Under the pieces are notes generated by a model, which worked only from the letters and a program-made list of their open reading frames with translations, ran no database searches and was not told where the DNA came from. A program made the translations under genes and the position numbers. A stretch of 64,000 nucleotides of DNA from Asterias rubens (Eukaryota; Echinodermata; Asteroidea; Forcipulatida; Asteriidae). The first letter of the stretch is position 1; every line of letters starts with the position of its first letter. The stretch covers positions 9,968,170 through 10,032,169 of the forward strand of contig NC_047065.1 of the NCBI RefSeq assembly GCF_902459465.1. Reading direction: 5' to 3'. This document shows, one piece after another, positions 36,497 to 47,829 of the stretch.

Positions 36497-36672
36497 TTGC
36501 AGGCCTGTATGCTTCGTTTTAAAAAGGCAAGGGCACCAAGGCATTTTCTCCTCCCTGGTAAAGGGCACCCTATGAGGAAATTGTAAATTTCTTCTGGGGC
36601 ATTTCAAGGGCACCAAGGCAATGACAAGGGGGCACTGAGGCAATCTCTTTGTTGCCTACTTGCAGTATCAGG
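36497..36672 (+). repeat. GGCACCAAGGCA repeat, copy 2
   Basis: GGCAAGGGCACCAAGGCATT, GGTAAAGGGCACCCTATGAG and AAGGGCACCAAGGCAATGAC match copy 1 at 33345-33535. Both end close to GTATCAG. No coding content. Confidence 0.65.
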
Positions 36673-37187
36673 CCTGCTCAATATCACAGAGGTGGTTAAA
36701 GCATGTAGCATTTACAAGTCGCATCCACACAGATACTGTTGATATTTTTGCAAGTAAACGATCAACAAATTGATTTGAACTTGACAGCTTGATCTCCGGA
36801 GCTCATTTCACAAGAGCGAAGGATTTTTCTAAACCTGGGCTTCGGCTCACATATCCATTTTAGGTGGAAAAAATGTACCGATGGTTACAGAGCCCAAGCT
36901 AAGATTTAAAAAAAAAAAGGCCCATAGGACTGCTGTTAAGATGTGTATCAATCTTAAATGTTTAGCAAAGAATAATGTCACAATACAGATCACTATTAGA
37001 AACCAATCCCTTACATCACTCTTTGCTTGGCACTTGGGAATGACTCTTTTTAGATCTTAGTGAAGTCAGTGCCTGCTCTCGTAGTATCTATTGTGCTTTA
37101 TAAATACATACACAGTAGATGCAATTACAGGGCAGGGATAAAACCTTGCTGGCGCTTACGTTTGATAAAAACTATGCCGATGCTTAA

Positions 37188-37557
37188 AGACGGTGGACAC
37201 TATTGGTAATTGTCGAAGACCAGTCTTCTCATTTGGTGTATCTCAACAAATCAGAAAATAACAAGCCTGTGAAAATTTGAGCTTGATTGGTTGTCAGAGT
37301 TGCGAGATAACTATAAAAGAAAAAACACACTCGTCACATGAAGTTGTGTGCTTTCAGATGCTTGATTTCGAGACCTCAAACTTGAGGTCTCGAAATCAAA
37401 TTCGTGGAAATATACTTCTTTCTTGAAAACTACGTCACTTCACAGGGAGCTGTTTCTCACAATGTTTTATACTATCAACCTCCCCCCATTTCTTGTAAAC
37501 AAACGAGGTTTTATGCCGATAATTATTTTGAGTAATTACCAATAGTGTCCACTGCCT
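37188..37557. mobile_element. TTAA-flanked MITE family A, copy 6
   Basis: TTAA flanks both ends (37184-37187, 37558-37561). The ends are GGTGGACACTATTGGTAATT and AATTACCAATAGTGTCCACT. The central hairpin GATTTCGAGACCTCAAA / CTTGAGGTCTCGAAATC is nearly intact. Confidence 0.85.
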
Positions 37558-37651
37558 TTAAATTAACAGAAACTGATTTGCTAATAAGTAAACATTATTC
37601 ATATATATGTGGGAAGTTTTGCTTGTAAACAAAGAGCATACTTATAATTAA

Positions 37652-38002
37652 AGGTATTTGTACTTTTTGTAGGACAAAAAACACAATGTCCACAGATTTA
37701 CACTAAACTTACAGTTTGAAGATAATGATAGTTGAAAGCTTCCCTAAAAATATTACGTGCTGAGGTGCTGTAGTTTTTGGGAAATGAGTAAAACAATGTC
37801 ATGAAAATAATTTTGGTCTCATGAGACCAAAATTATTTTAAGCATTTACAATTGTATTTTCATGACATTGTTTTACCCGTTTCTCAAAATCTACAGCACC
37901 TCAGTTATTTACATTTGAAGGGAAGCTTTTCACTATCATTATCTTCAAACACTGTAAGTTTTATGTAAATCTATGGACATTTTGAAATGGTACCCAAATC
38001 TT
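37652..38002. mobile_element. TTAA-flanked MITE family D, copy 1
   Basis: TTAA flanks it at 37648-37651 and 38003-38006. It is one long hairpin: CTTACAGTTTGAAGATAATG, GAGGTGCTGTAGTTTTT and AAAACAATGTCATGAAAATA on the left all have complements on the right. The centre is TTTTGGTCTCATGAGACCAA. A second copy at 58006-58371 lies in a GALNS intron. Confidence 0.8.
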
Positions 38003-38435
38003 TTAAGAGGCATGTACCCTAAATAGGCTGCTCTATCAATTAATGAGTGTTGGGCACTGAATTCATTGGACAAAATGGCATTACAATATCGCATTGAGTG
38101 CCAGTTAGATTACTTACGCTTTTGTAAATAGGTTATAGCATTTTGATAAAAAATGGATCTTGAAATACGTATTGCATTTTCATGTTCACTCTATACACTG
38201 GTGACAATCCAAGAATATTTTATATGGATTGATTGATTGACACCTCCGACAAGTATTCACACGATTATTTACTACAAGAAGAACAATTAGTACTCAAGTT
38301 TAAATACAAATGTACACAGTTTTTACACTCAGCACCCGCATTTGTCAGTTATCATATTTGAGCAGAGCAAAGATTGGTGTCTGATGTATTGTATTTACAC
38401 ACACTTTTTCCAAGTGCAATATGAGCACCTGAAGG

Positions 38436-41400
38436 TCACGACTTCTGTCCCTGGGTCATTGTTTTATGAGCCTTCTCAAGGATCCATGGATGAGCTAGTA
38501 CACCAGCGAGAGGGAGACGGTGGGAAGGGTTGTGCTTCAAAAGCTGTAGACAAATGGTAGATTAAGACATTGTTTTTATTATTGACCACTCAAAACCAGA
38601 TGCAAGCACCCACAACTTTTTAGGGCACGCGACTAATCCGCTTTTGTAAACACCAGAATATTAAATGACACGCTTAGATATGAATAATAAAAATAATAAC
38701 TACACAGCATTTATAAAGGCACACTTAATCTGATGTAAAACCATTCAAAGGCACCAAGCAATACAAGGGTACATGTATCAGAATTAATGCTCAAAATACA
38801 GCATATAGCCAGGGGTTTTGTGCTTCACAATGAACAAAAATTGATTTACTTTGTTTAATCAATGTTTAATCAATCAGCAGATTAAAAAAAAAAATTGAGA
38901 AAATATGAGTGCCTACTCGCTGTTAATCGCAGAACCTTGGCTGTGAGCCAGAGCCTATGATGGAAATTATGTCAGGATCTCGGACTTTACTCGACATGAG
39001 GTGGCTAGCCTATGTATTATAACTAACTGAAAACTTACCCCAATGTCATTTTGCATCTAAAGTGCGGCTCAATTTGTTCCATAATTTTGAAAAGTAGTTT
39101 CATTCATCCTACTCAAGCTATTTGGAAATCATTCCTGTTGGCAAATCTAAGTTTGCTGAGGACACGGTCCCAATTTGAGAATGTTTGTTCTTTAATAAAG
39201 CCAAGTGTCCAAGACTAATGGATATTTCATTACCTTCAACACTAAATCTCTTGCACCTGCCGAGACATGACTAGGGAAAGTAAAATCCACCTGTTAAAAA
39301 GAAAACAATTGAAATATGTGATTCAGCAATAAAGTTTCTTAGAACATTTGGTAAGTTAACAAACGCATCTTTCAAGTTATAACAAACTGAGTTGTTTTTA
39401 TAAAGAAGAGGAGTGATGAACATACTACAAACAAAGATTGCTGTTGTGGATGTTCAAAGACAGAGTCAGAACTTAAGTGAAAAGAGTCAAAACAAGAGTA
39501 CGAAAGAAACCCAGCAACACAGTGTTCCTCAATAGCTTTTGAAAATACTAACCTTTGCAATTTTCTTGTAAGTTTCACCGTGTCCTTGTGATTCAAATGG
39601 TGGTTTGCCAACCAAGAACTCATAGCATAGTACTCCAAGGCTCCAGAGATCTACTGTTTCATCATGGGTCTTGCCTTCGATCATCTCAGGGGGTAAGTAG
39701 TCCAGCGTACCGCACAGGGTTGCTCGCCTGTGAGATTAAAAAACAAAATAAAAACACTATCAACATATTTAATCGTCCAGTGCAAACAAAACTAACAGCA
39801 AAAACGAGCTGCTTAAAAAAATGTAGATTATAAACGGATACATGTACCAAGAGTTACATTTAATGTGGAAGTGTCGTGGCCGAGCGGTGAAGAGCACTGA
39901 ATTCAAACTCTGGTGTTTCTGATCAGCAGAGTGTGTGTTCGAATCCCCAGCAAGACACTAGGCCTGGGCGAATTATTTGAATATCCGGTTAGTGGCGAAT
40001 ATGTTTTCCTATCCGTAACCGAGAATGCCTTTTTTTCTTAACCGGATAACCGCATAGGGCGCGAATACCTATTTATAAACCGGATAGTTCTGTAATTACA
40101 ACCAAGTAGCCGGATATTCTTTTAATGTCCGAATATCCGTGGACGTCGGGCGACAACTGATAGGAATGTTTTGTCTGAATCCTTATGAAACTTCTATTAA
40201 GACAGCATAAAACAGCATACATTACGTATTTAACTATGCTCTCCTCCGTGAAGAGTTAAAACAATGACATTTCTGACGTAATCTGTTCAAAAGTTTTCCT
40301 TCACGTAGAGTCAATCACGATCAAAAGAAAAAGCAAATCGCAATCTTTAAATTAGATGGGGTTTTTACTATGAATGAACCGACTGACACTGTCTAAAACT
40401 AATATCAATCCGCCCATACGATCTCATTCAAAAATGAATAGCGCCCTCTAGCGGCGAAAAAAACTATTCGAATATCCAGTTAATTTTGGACAGTTGGCCA
40501 GTGGTATCCGAATATCAAAATTTCACTATTCGTCCAGCACTACAAGACACACTTGTGTCCTTATAAAATGCAAGACACCTTACCATTGCTTCGTCCCAGT
40601 GCACTAATCGAAAAGAGAAGGGGTTCGCCCCAGTGTATTCCTGGCTGTGGCTGCTGTATGCGCCGTAGCACCTTGTAAACCCTTATAAGGTGCTAAATAA
40701 TTGGGTCTCAGAATTCATGACTGCAATAACCTATCTTTCTGAAAGTTTGCATATACTCACAGGCTAAGAGTACATTGTGTGGTAGATACGTGTGCGATAT
40801 AAGATTTCAATATTATTACATTTAGCGGTGCGCATAAAAGATAGTTTTGATTTCTATAGACAGATTAATAAATTAATAAACAAAGTGCTAAATTGTTTTG
40901 TATTAAACCCTGCATTTGTATTTACCTTGATGAAGGGGCATGGACTGACCAACCAAAATCAGCAATCTTGAGACCACCTTTTATTCCTAGAAGTAGATTC
41001 TCTGGTTTGATGTCTCTGTGAATCACCTTCTTAGCATGGCAGTATACAAGTGCTTCAGCCAACTGGGCGATGTACTGCAATGTACAAGGGCATTAAAGAT
41101 AAATAAATGATTTAAGCACTTGCATTTGTTACAAAATAATAGACTAACTTTCTTTTAAAGTCACCTGGAAGTGGTATTTTGCCAAAATAGAGCTTTTGTC
41201 ACTAGTAGTGTGTTTTGGTGAGTGGAATGTGAATAAACAGTTAACTAAGGTTCATAAAAGTTAGTTCTTATCTTATTTACAAATTTAAGAGTAGGCCACA
41301 ACCCAAAGGGTGCTGTTCATGATGTCAATAGTGGTGCGATATTTGAAGAGAAAATGCTTTACAGCGCTGAAAAAGGCGTTGAACCGTACCACTAGGCACT

Positions 41401-44400
41401 ATTGCTCATTTGAGTCTGACCAGCCATTCAGACTGACCCCATCTTTAGTTGTTTTGCTGCATCCAGCAGCAGTACACTTGGTCGGCAATGGCATTGCCGG
41501 AAAAATGCAAGAAAGGTCAGTGATGATTAGTTCATACCAGTAGGCCTATATTAATATCAAGATAAATATTTCTGTTTGACAAACCGTCACAAACCTGCCA
41601 ACATTGAAACCTCAGAACTGCTCAGAAATAGGAACACTAGTTTTACAAGTACTCAGGTGTGCAAGTAAAATTTATTACATGTTGTATACAAATGATGTAT
41701 GTTGAATTTTTTGTTTTTAATCACCATATCCCGCAAGAAATTCTGTATCGTCACAAGCAAGTGCCACCCTCTTTGGCTCAAACTTTTTGATCGTGTTCAT
41801 TATTGTCTCTTGTCAGAAAAATCAATGTTCTGATTGTGTGCGGCCTGTAATCTCAATAATCTGGACAATTCTAATTAAATCTAAATGTTCGCAGGTATGG
41901 TATCACTGTCAAAGTTAGGTTACCTTTTTAAGACCCTAAATTTATCATTGCTGTTACAGAAAAAAACAACCTGTTTTTAAAACTCACCTTGTCTAACTTC
42001 AGAAGCCCCATCTTTGCCATTACAAACTCAACCCAAGTCTTCTGAGCAGTTTGAAATATCCATTTTTAATTGAAATGCACAAAATTGGTGATGAAAGATA
42101 AGCCACCGCCAATTAAAGTGTGACAGACAAATTTGATAATTTGTTTACATATGTTTTGTTGTATGCAGTGTAAATACAACAAAAGCCAGTTATTTACAAA
42201 ACTTAACTTCCCTCTGATTATTCAGACCATCTCAGGATGCGTGATACTATGCACTCTGCCAAGCGGTTACTGACTTTTGTTTAAAGGAACACGTTGCCTT
42301 GGATCGGTCGAGTTGGTCTTTGAAAGGCGTTCTATAACTGTTTGTTATAAAATCGGTATGGTTAGAAAGATGTTGTGAAAGTAGAATACAATGATCTACA
42401 CAAATATGCCTTGATATTGTGTGGTTTTTGTTTTACCTCGTCGACAAACACGGTCGGTCAATTATGGGAGTCAAAAATCAAAATTTGTCTCCCACAAATG
42501 GCCGACCGTGTTAGTTCGTGACGTAAAATTAAAACCGTGCAATTTTGAGTGATACTTGTGTGGATCATTATATTCTACTTTTAAAACATCTTTCTAACCA
42601 TATGCATTTCATAACAAACGGTTTCAAACGCTTTTCATACACCAACTTGACCGATCCAAGGCAACGTGTTCCTTTAATATGGAGAGGATCTATAATCAAA
42701 CTGTGTGTACAGAGATAAATGAGATATTTAAATTTGTTATTGTTTATATTAACTCACCGTTGCTGATAATTCTTCATCAAAATGACCTGATTTCTGGGAT
42801 TGCATCTCTTTGTACAACTCCCCTCTTGGTGCATACTCTAAGATAAGATACACTCTAGTGTCATCATAGAAGTATCCATACAGACGTAGAATGTGTTCAT
42901 GTCTGTCAAATAATCAATAAGGACAATCAGCTAGTTGTCTAAGTACACAACTGTTAGAAAGTAATTTGCATGCTATGTCAACCTGTGGTTTATAAACCAA
43001 TGTGTTGTTGTCCTTAAAGGCACTGGACACTATTGGTAATTTGAAAAGTAGGATTTGAAACTTTGCATGGTGGAAGTAAGATATAGAAAAGTTTGCGGTA
43101 ACACCATGTAATAACAATCTCTAAATGAGTTGGGGTGGTTCTGAAAAGAACCGTTGGATTAACTCGACGTTTCGATCAGTATGCTCTGATCGTCTTCTGG
43201 AGAATGATCGTCTTTCTCCAGAAGACGATCAGAGCATACTGATCGAAACGTCGAGTTAATCCAACGGTTCTTTTCAGAACCACCCCAACTCATTTAGAGA
43301 TTGTCATTACATGGTGTTACCGCAAACTTTTCTATATTGGTAATTACTCAAAATAATTGTCAGCCTAAAAACTTACTCGGTAAAGAGCGTCGAGCAATGC
43401 AGAGCTGTTATAGTATAAAACATTGTGATAAACGGCTCCCTCTTACGTAGCATTATTATCTTGCAATTTCAATAACCAACTGAGTTCAAATTTTCACAAG
43501 TTTGTTATTTTGTGCATTCATGTTTATGGACACACCAAGTGAGAAGACTGGTCTTTGACAATTACCGAAGGTGTCCAGTGTCTTTAAACAAACAATACTG
43601 CATTGGTATCCTATATGCCAGTGAAGTCTGGCCTGTAAATGACAACACTATGGTGCATTAGATACAATAAGCAAGATGGACACTGCACTGGTATGGGCAC
43701 ATCCAATTAATGCATGAAATACAAATTGAGGGAGTTTGCCTTTGTAAATGTGTGTGTAACTAATGGGCCCTGGTATCATGACATGGGTAGACAGTACACC
43801 TGAAAAATGCATGTTTAAATGCGATTAAATTGTCTAGGCATATCAAATACTTTCTAGCTTCATTAGCCAAGATACTGGAATTTTAGACACAAAAATAAAT
43901 TGTGTTATCACCGAATATCTCAATATATTTAAATGCTAACCTTAAATTTTTAATGCTAACCTTAGATGTGACTGGATCTCTATTTCTCTTCTCAATTGAT
44001 GTTCAACTTGAGCCTTCTGCAGCTGAGACTTGAACAACACCTTGAGTGCTACAATGAATTTAGAGCCCTTCTCTCTGGCCAGATACACATTGCCGAATTT
44101 GCCCTTACCCAAAGGCCTGCCAATATCAAAGTCAGCCAGACACCATTTGGATCTGCAAATAACCAAAAAACAAGAAAAAACCTTGAAGTAAACCTGAAGA
44201 TCCCCTTTTTTATTATTTAAATACATTTTAAAGAAAATTCTATTTTAAAACCTGACACCATGCTTGGTGGATATAACAATGTGCCCCATCCACATGGTTA
44301 CGCCTTACAAAAAGTGTGAAAAAACATGTTCTTAGTTTAAGACTAAGGGAATAAACGATAGCGACGAGTTTATAAACTGCCATTTAAAACCAGCAGGGTT

Positions 44401-47400
44401 GTGGCCATGCGATAAAGGCCCCAGCCTTCGGCTTGACCTTTTATCGCACGGCTACGACCCTACAAGGTTTGAAATGGCAGTTTAGGACCGAGTCACTATT
44501 CTTTTATTCCCACGGATTTATAAATGCCTGTTGGTTAAAAGGTGTAATTAAGTAAGAAACTCTGTAAAACTTATCCGTTTTCCGATGTCAAGCGTTGTAG
44601 CCACGGTGGGCGGGCCTGCCCAGCACCGACAATTTCCGCCCGGCACTTCAGCTGAAAAATTGACTGCCGCCCACCACAAAATTTCCCCCAAAATTAATAA
44701 AAAAAATTAAAGTTCTGCCGATATTGATTCACATTGCAAGACTAAAATGTCATGTTTTTTGTGTTTTGTAATTTTAAATGCAGTGTGTAATTTTTTTGAG
44801 CCGGAACTTCGAGAAATAAAAACCTCTAACGTGTTCCACACGTAACTTGCCTCTTTTGTTGCATCAATTTTCTTCGTGAAATGTGCCCTGACGTTTTTAT
44901 TGAACGAACTATAGTTCAGTGTAGAAGGCATACCGTCTACAGTCTTACATACAGACGCAGTGTGCTGGTACCATGTACATGTACATGATGTATTGTACAT
45001 GTGGTGTGCACCAGCCCTCGCTGTGGTGGACCGTAGAGTGCACTACAAGTCTAGTCGTGGGTTTTTCGCAGGGATTGCATTACTTGTACACTCAAACAGT
45101 ATCGAGGGGTGTGTAAAGTCTAGTGTACCAGTTCGCGTATCCCGGATGTAGGCATGTAAACATGTTCGCTTTGTCCACCTGTTGTCATGCATGCTTGTGT
45201 GGACAGCAAGCTGGGTTTTAAATTGATACGTGTAAATTTTAAGATGGCCTCGCAGTGTACATGTAAGTTGGACGATTTGTTTTTGGGAAAACTGAAAAGA
45301 TTGGATAATGATGATAGCAGTATATCTGGTGGAATACATGCGCGTTGCTCGCAATCTCTGACCAAATTTAAATTCAGCTGCCTACCACTAAAAATGTCCT
45401 AGCTACAACACTGCCGACGTCCTTTCTTTGAGCCCTGTATGTGTGTTGCATTTTTATGACTGAGATAGTTTTTGGATATGCATTTGTGGGCATAGTAGTA
45501 GGAGTATACATCCTCGTATTCATGAGCCAAAATGGGACAGCAAGATCAATCACCCATTAGAACAAGGTTGTGGGCTAACCCGCACAAACGTATCCAAAAA
45601 CAACCGGTTATAAAGAGCTCCAGCTGGTCATCATCAATCGTTTAAACCCCCACATGACGCGCTCTCAATCAATAGGAATAGCAGCACCGTCTGAGGTATG
45701 AATATCTGCTAACAACCCAATGAACCCTTAGTAATAAAAAATAAAAAAAAAACCAAAACCCCAACATAATTATGTTTATGTATAGTACTAGGTGTAATAA
45801 TACCAGCAAAAGCTTACGTCTCTTGGAGCTTCCGAGTTGAGGGGTTTGCTTTTGGAACATTATCTGCCTGTGAATCCTTGAGTGCTCGACTTGGTCCTGC
45901 TGGTTTATGTTGTTGATTATGCGACATGCTGTCTGGTTTATTCTCACTGCCGGTGTCTGGTCGATTGGGCACCATTCTTGCTGCAGGTTTTTGAATCGTC
46001 TGGTGAAACCCTGAAGCTATATTATGTCTATCTTGAGAACTACTGCTACTTGATGTCAATGGCTGTAACAAAAGCACAAAATCACTAATTTTAATCTCAT
46101 CCGAATTCTGGAGAATAAAAGCAAAGGTTGATATTATGGGGATAACAATAATGATGGCAAAACTGCTACATAATACACGTGTAATTGTTGAATGAGTGTC
46201 TTACCAACCTTTCTGGGTCTAAACAACATAACACGTAGTAGGCAACTTGACAGGTTTTGTGCTTTAATAATTGTGGAATTGTTTGTGAAAATGGGGCTTC
46301 ATGTAAATTTCTTTTATAAACATCTCTTACAGAAGAGACCTCATGCCCCAAAATCTTACACAGAAAAGATCCCCCCTTATTATAGCATCTTTTAGTTTTT
46401 AAATTAAAGAGGGTGTGCCTCCACAATCATAGTAAGTGACTAAACAGCCGTGTAAGTGACCACGCTTTTTTGAAGATAGATGAGTTGTCTAAAAAGAATA
46501 TTTAAGATGAGATCTCAAAAAGAATATAATGATCCACACAAGTATCACTCAGAATTGCGTGGTTTTCCTTTTACATCGTCGACAAATATGGTCGGCCTTT
46601 TATGCGAGTTAAATTTTGTACTCCAACAAATAGCCGACAGTGTTAGTTCTTGCATAATGCGTTGCAGGAAAAGGACATCATCAAAGGGGGTTGTACCTTG
46701 CCATTCTGCAGTATTCTCGTTGCTTGTGTAGATAATCCTGCTGAAACACTGCCACCCATATTACCATAACTCCTATTTTGTGATGACATTACTCGTTTAG
46801 GAGCCATGTTGTGGCGAGGTGCACCAGTAGGTGTTGTGAACTGTAAATTAAAAATGTCCCACAAGAATTTTGGGTTAAATTCTAAGTTTTTTTTAACTGC
46901 AGTTTTTATTGATTACAAATAATAACTCAAAGCTCATTATTATCTCATTTTGATGGTGATGTATGGAATGGAACTTCACTTAGCAGTTTAGAAGTTTACA
47001 TAATCAGTCAAAAGTCAGTGGGTTTAGAGTTGTGTGTTTTTGCTACTCTTACACTAAAAACAAAGTGAGCTTTTAAACTTGTTAACTTGATTTTCACACA
47101 AGTGATGTTTTTTCCAAACTTGTGTTTTTGCCCCGTCACATGTGAATAAAATGTGACTGTTTATTGAGTGTGAATCACACTGCGTTTACACAAGATCCAG
47201 AAAGATGGATTGATTGATTTAATTTATTTAACGACCGCAGATCAAGATCCACTGTGACTGATCCACTTTCACACATGCGCTGTATCTAGCTTCGATCCCA
47301 CTTTGGAATCGGGTTTTTATAGGCAGTGACATCAAAAGTTTTAGGTTACGTTTGCTTAAATAAAAATTGAGTTTTAGAATAATTAGAAAAACAACAACCA

Positions 47401-47829
47401 CGGAGTAACACAAATTGTTGGTTCTCAACTTCTTCATAGATAATCTGGACGCGCTAAAAAGTCACATGCTGAGGGCAATGCAAAGAAAATGCGTTAAATC
47501 TTGCTGAATCTTGAACCGGGTCTGATCCAGCTTTCTTGCTTATTTGTGTAAACTGGGTCTCAAAGACCAAGTTGTAAAATCTGGAGCATTCTGATAGACC
47601 ACAGCCTAGTGACAAGGGCCCATCTTCTTTTCAGTTAGGCTTACTCTGTCATGATCTCAAGAGTTACATGTACTTCTTTTGATGTTTTCAAGCAAGAAAA
47701 ATATAATTCAGGTTTTACGAAAATAAATGCTACAAGCTCATTTATGATTTATCAGTAAATTGCTGCAGATAAAAGGTCCAAAAAGGTCTGCATTTTACTT
47801 ACCTTAGATTCAAGCTTGTAGGCAGCCAT
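38436..47829 (-). CDS. AURK: Aurora kinase, single A/B-type, 9 coding exons, 413 aa
   Basis: Minus-strand exons are 47829-47803, 46840-46697, 46062-45818, 44152-43961, 42902-42758, 41074-40926, 39727-39553, 39290-39234 and 38543-38436. All have GT/AG borders and agreeing phases. Aurora is a mitotic Ser/Thr kinase for spindle poles, centromeres and cytokinesis. Residues 1-139 are a disordered tail with a degron-like PKRVM. The kinase domain covers about 142-405: glycine loop GKGKFG 154-159, Lys176, Glu195, HRD 270-272, DFG 290-292, and T-loop Thr304 in RRATLCGT. Gly212 sits where Aurora A has its TPX2-contact glycine (Gly198 in human), while [10 protein letters not shown] and YFYDDTR are as in Aurora B. 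The N-terminal tail is long, as in Aurora A. Starfish are known to have one Aurora doing both jobs. The exon holding the ATG appears to begin at 47880 after a TTTGTTTAAAG acceptor, so a 5' noncoding exon is likely. Introns hold MITEs, a SINE and a THAP fragment. Confidence 0.95.
39868..40820 (+). repeat. SINE split by a hAT-type MITE
   Basis: The head GTGTCGTGGCCGAGCGGTGA, TTTCTGATCAGCAGAGTG and GTTCGAATCCC occupies 39868-39950. After the inserted element the body resumes at 40543 with CAAGACACACTTGTGTCCTT, AAAGAGAAGGGGTTCGCCCC and GGCTGTGGCTGCTGTATGCG. It lies in the Aurora intron between exons 40926 and 39727. Confidence 0.8.
39959..40542. mobile_element. 584-bp hAT-type MITE with 8-bp target duplication
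   Basis: The left end is TAGGCCTGGGCGAATTATTT; the right end reads, inverted, TAGTGCTGGACGAATAGTGA. The 8-bp word CAAGACAC flanks both sides (39951-39958, 40543-40550), and the surrounding SINE gives the empty-site sequence. TAG..CTA ends with 8-bp duplications are typical of hAT elements. The interior has many ATATCCGG/CCGGATA words and no coding frame. Confidence 0.85.
41390..41510 (-). pseudogene. THAP-domain fragment, copy 2
   Basis: On the minus strand the frame reads [28 protein letters not shown] and then meets a stop. This is the same start of a THAP zinc finger as in the fragment at 17041. The preceding TTTCTTGCATTTTTCCGGCA is also shared, so both derive from one mobile or duplicated source. 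It lies in an Aurora intron and is not spliced into the kinase frame. Confidence 0.5.
42285..42673. mobile_element. TTAA-flanked MITE family C, full copy
   Basis: TTAA flanks both ends (42281-42284, 42674-42677). The ends are AGGAACACGTTGCCTTGGAT and ATCCAAGGCAACGTGTTCCT. The whole element folds: AACACGGTCGGTCAATTATG and CCACAAATGGCCGACCGTGT form the centre. It lies in an Aurora intron, about 85 bp from exon 42758-42902. Confidence 0.88.
43018..43583. mobile_element. MITE family A, copy 7, split by a palindrome
   Basis: TTAA (43014-43017) then AGGCACTGGACACTATTGGT. The element resumes at about 43338 with TTGGTAATTACTCAAAATAA and ends AATTACCGAAGGTGTCCAGT before TTAA (43584-43587). Between them lies the palindrome at 43081-43339. 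It is intronic in the Aurora gene. Confidence 0.7.
43081..43339. repeat. About 259-bp near-perfect palindrome
   Basis: AGAAAAGTTTGCGGTAACAC, TGGTTCTGAAAAGAACCGTT and AACTCGACGTTTCGATCAGT on the left are matched exactly in reverse on the right. The centre is CTCCAGAAGACGATCAGAG with its complement around ATGATCGTCTTT. Only a few mismatches are seen over about 120 bp per arm. It sits inside a family-A MITE in an Aurora intron. Confidence 0.85.
44347..44512. mobile_element. MITE with GGGAATAAA ends
   Basis: GGGAATAAACGATAGCGACG and AAACTGCCATTTAAAACC at the left pair with GGTTTGAAATGGCAGTTTAG and GACTCGGTCC-like plus TTTTATTCCC at the right. The inner stem GCGATAAA / TTTATCGC encloses the loop GCCTTCGGCTTGACC. 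Intronic in the Aurora gene. Confidence 0.55.
46512..46665 (+). mobile_element. MITE family C, internal fragment
   Basis: TATAATGATCCACACAAGTA, GCGTGGTTTTCCTTTTACAT and GGTCGGCCTTTTATGCGAG match the middle of the family-C element. Both ends are lost. It ends about 30 bp from Aurora exon 46697-46840. Confidence 0.6.

Noticed and set aside
44707-45402. Several overlapping 70-100 codon genes
   Set aside because: They overlap one another on both strands inside an Aurora intron and show no conserved motif or splice support.
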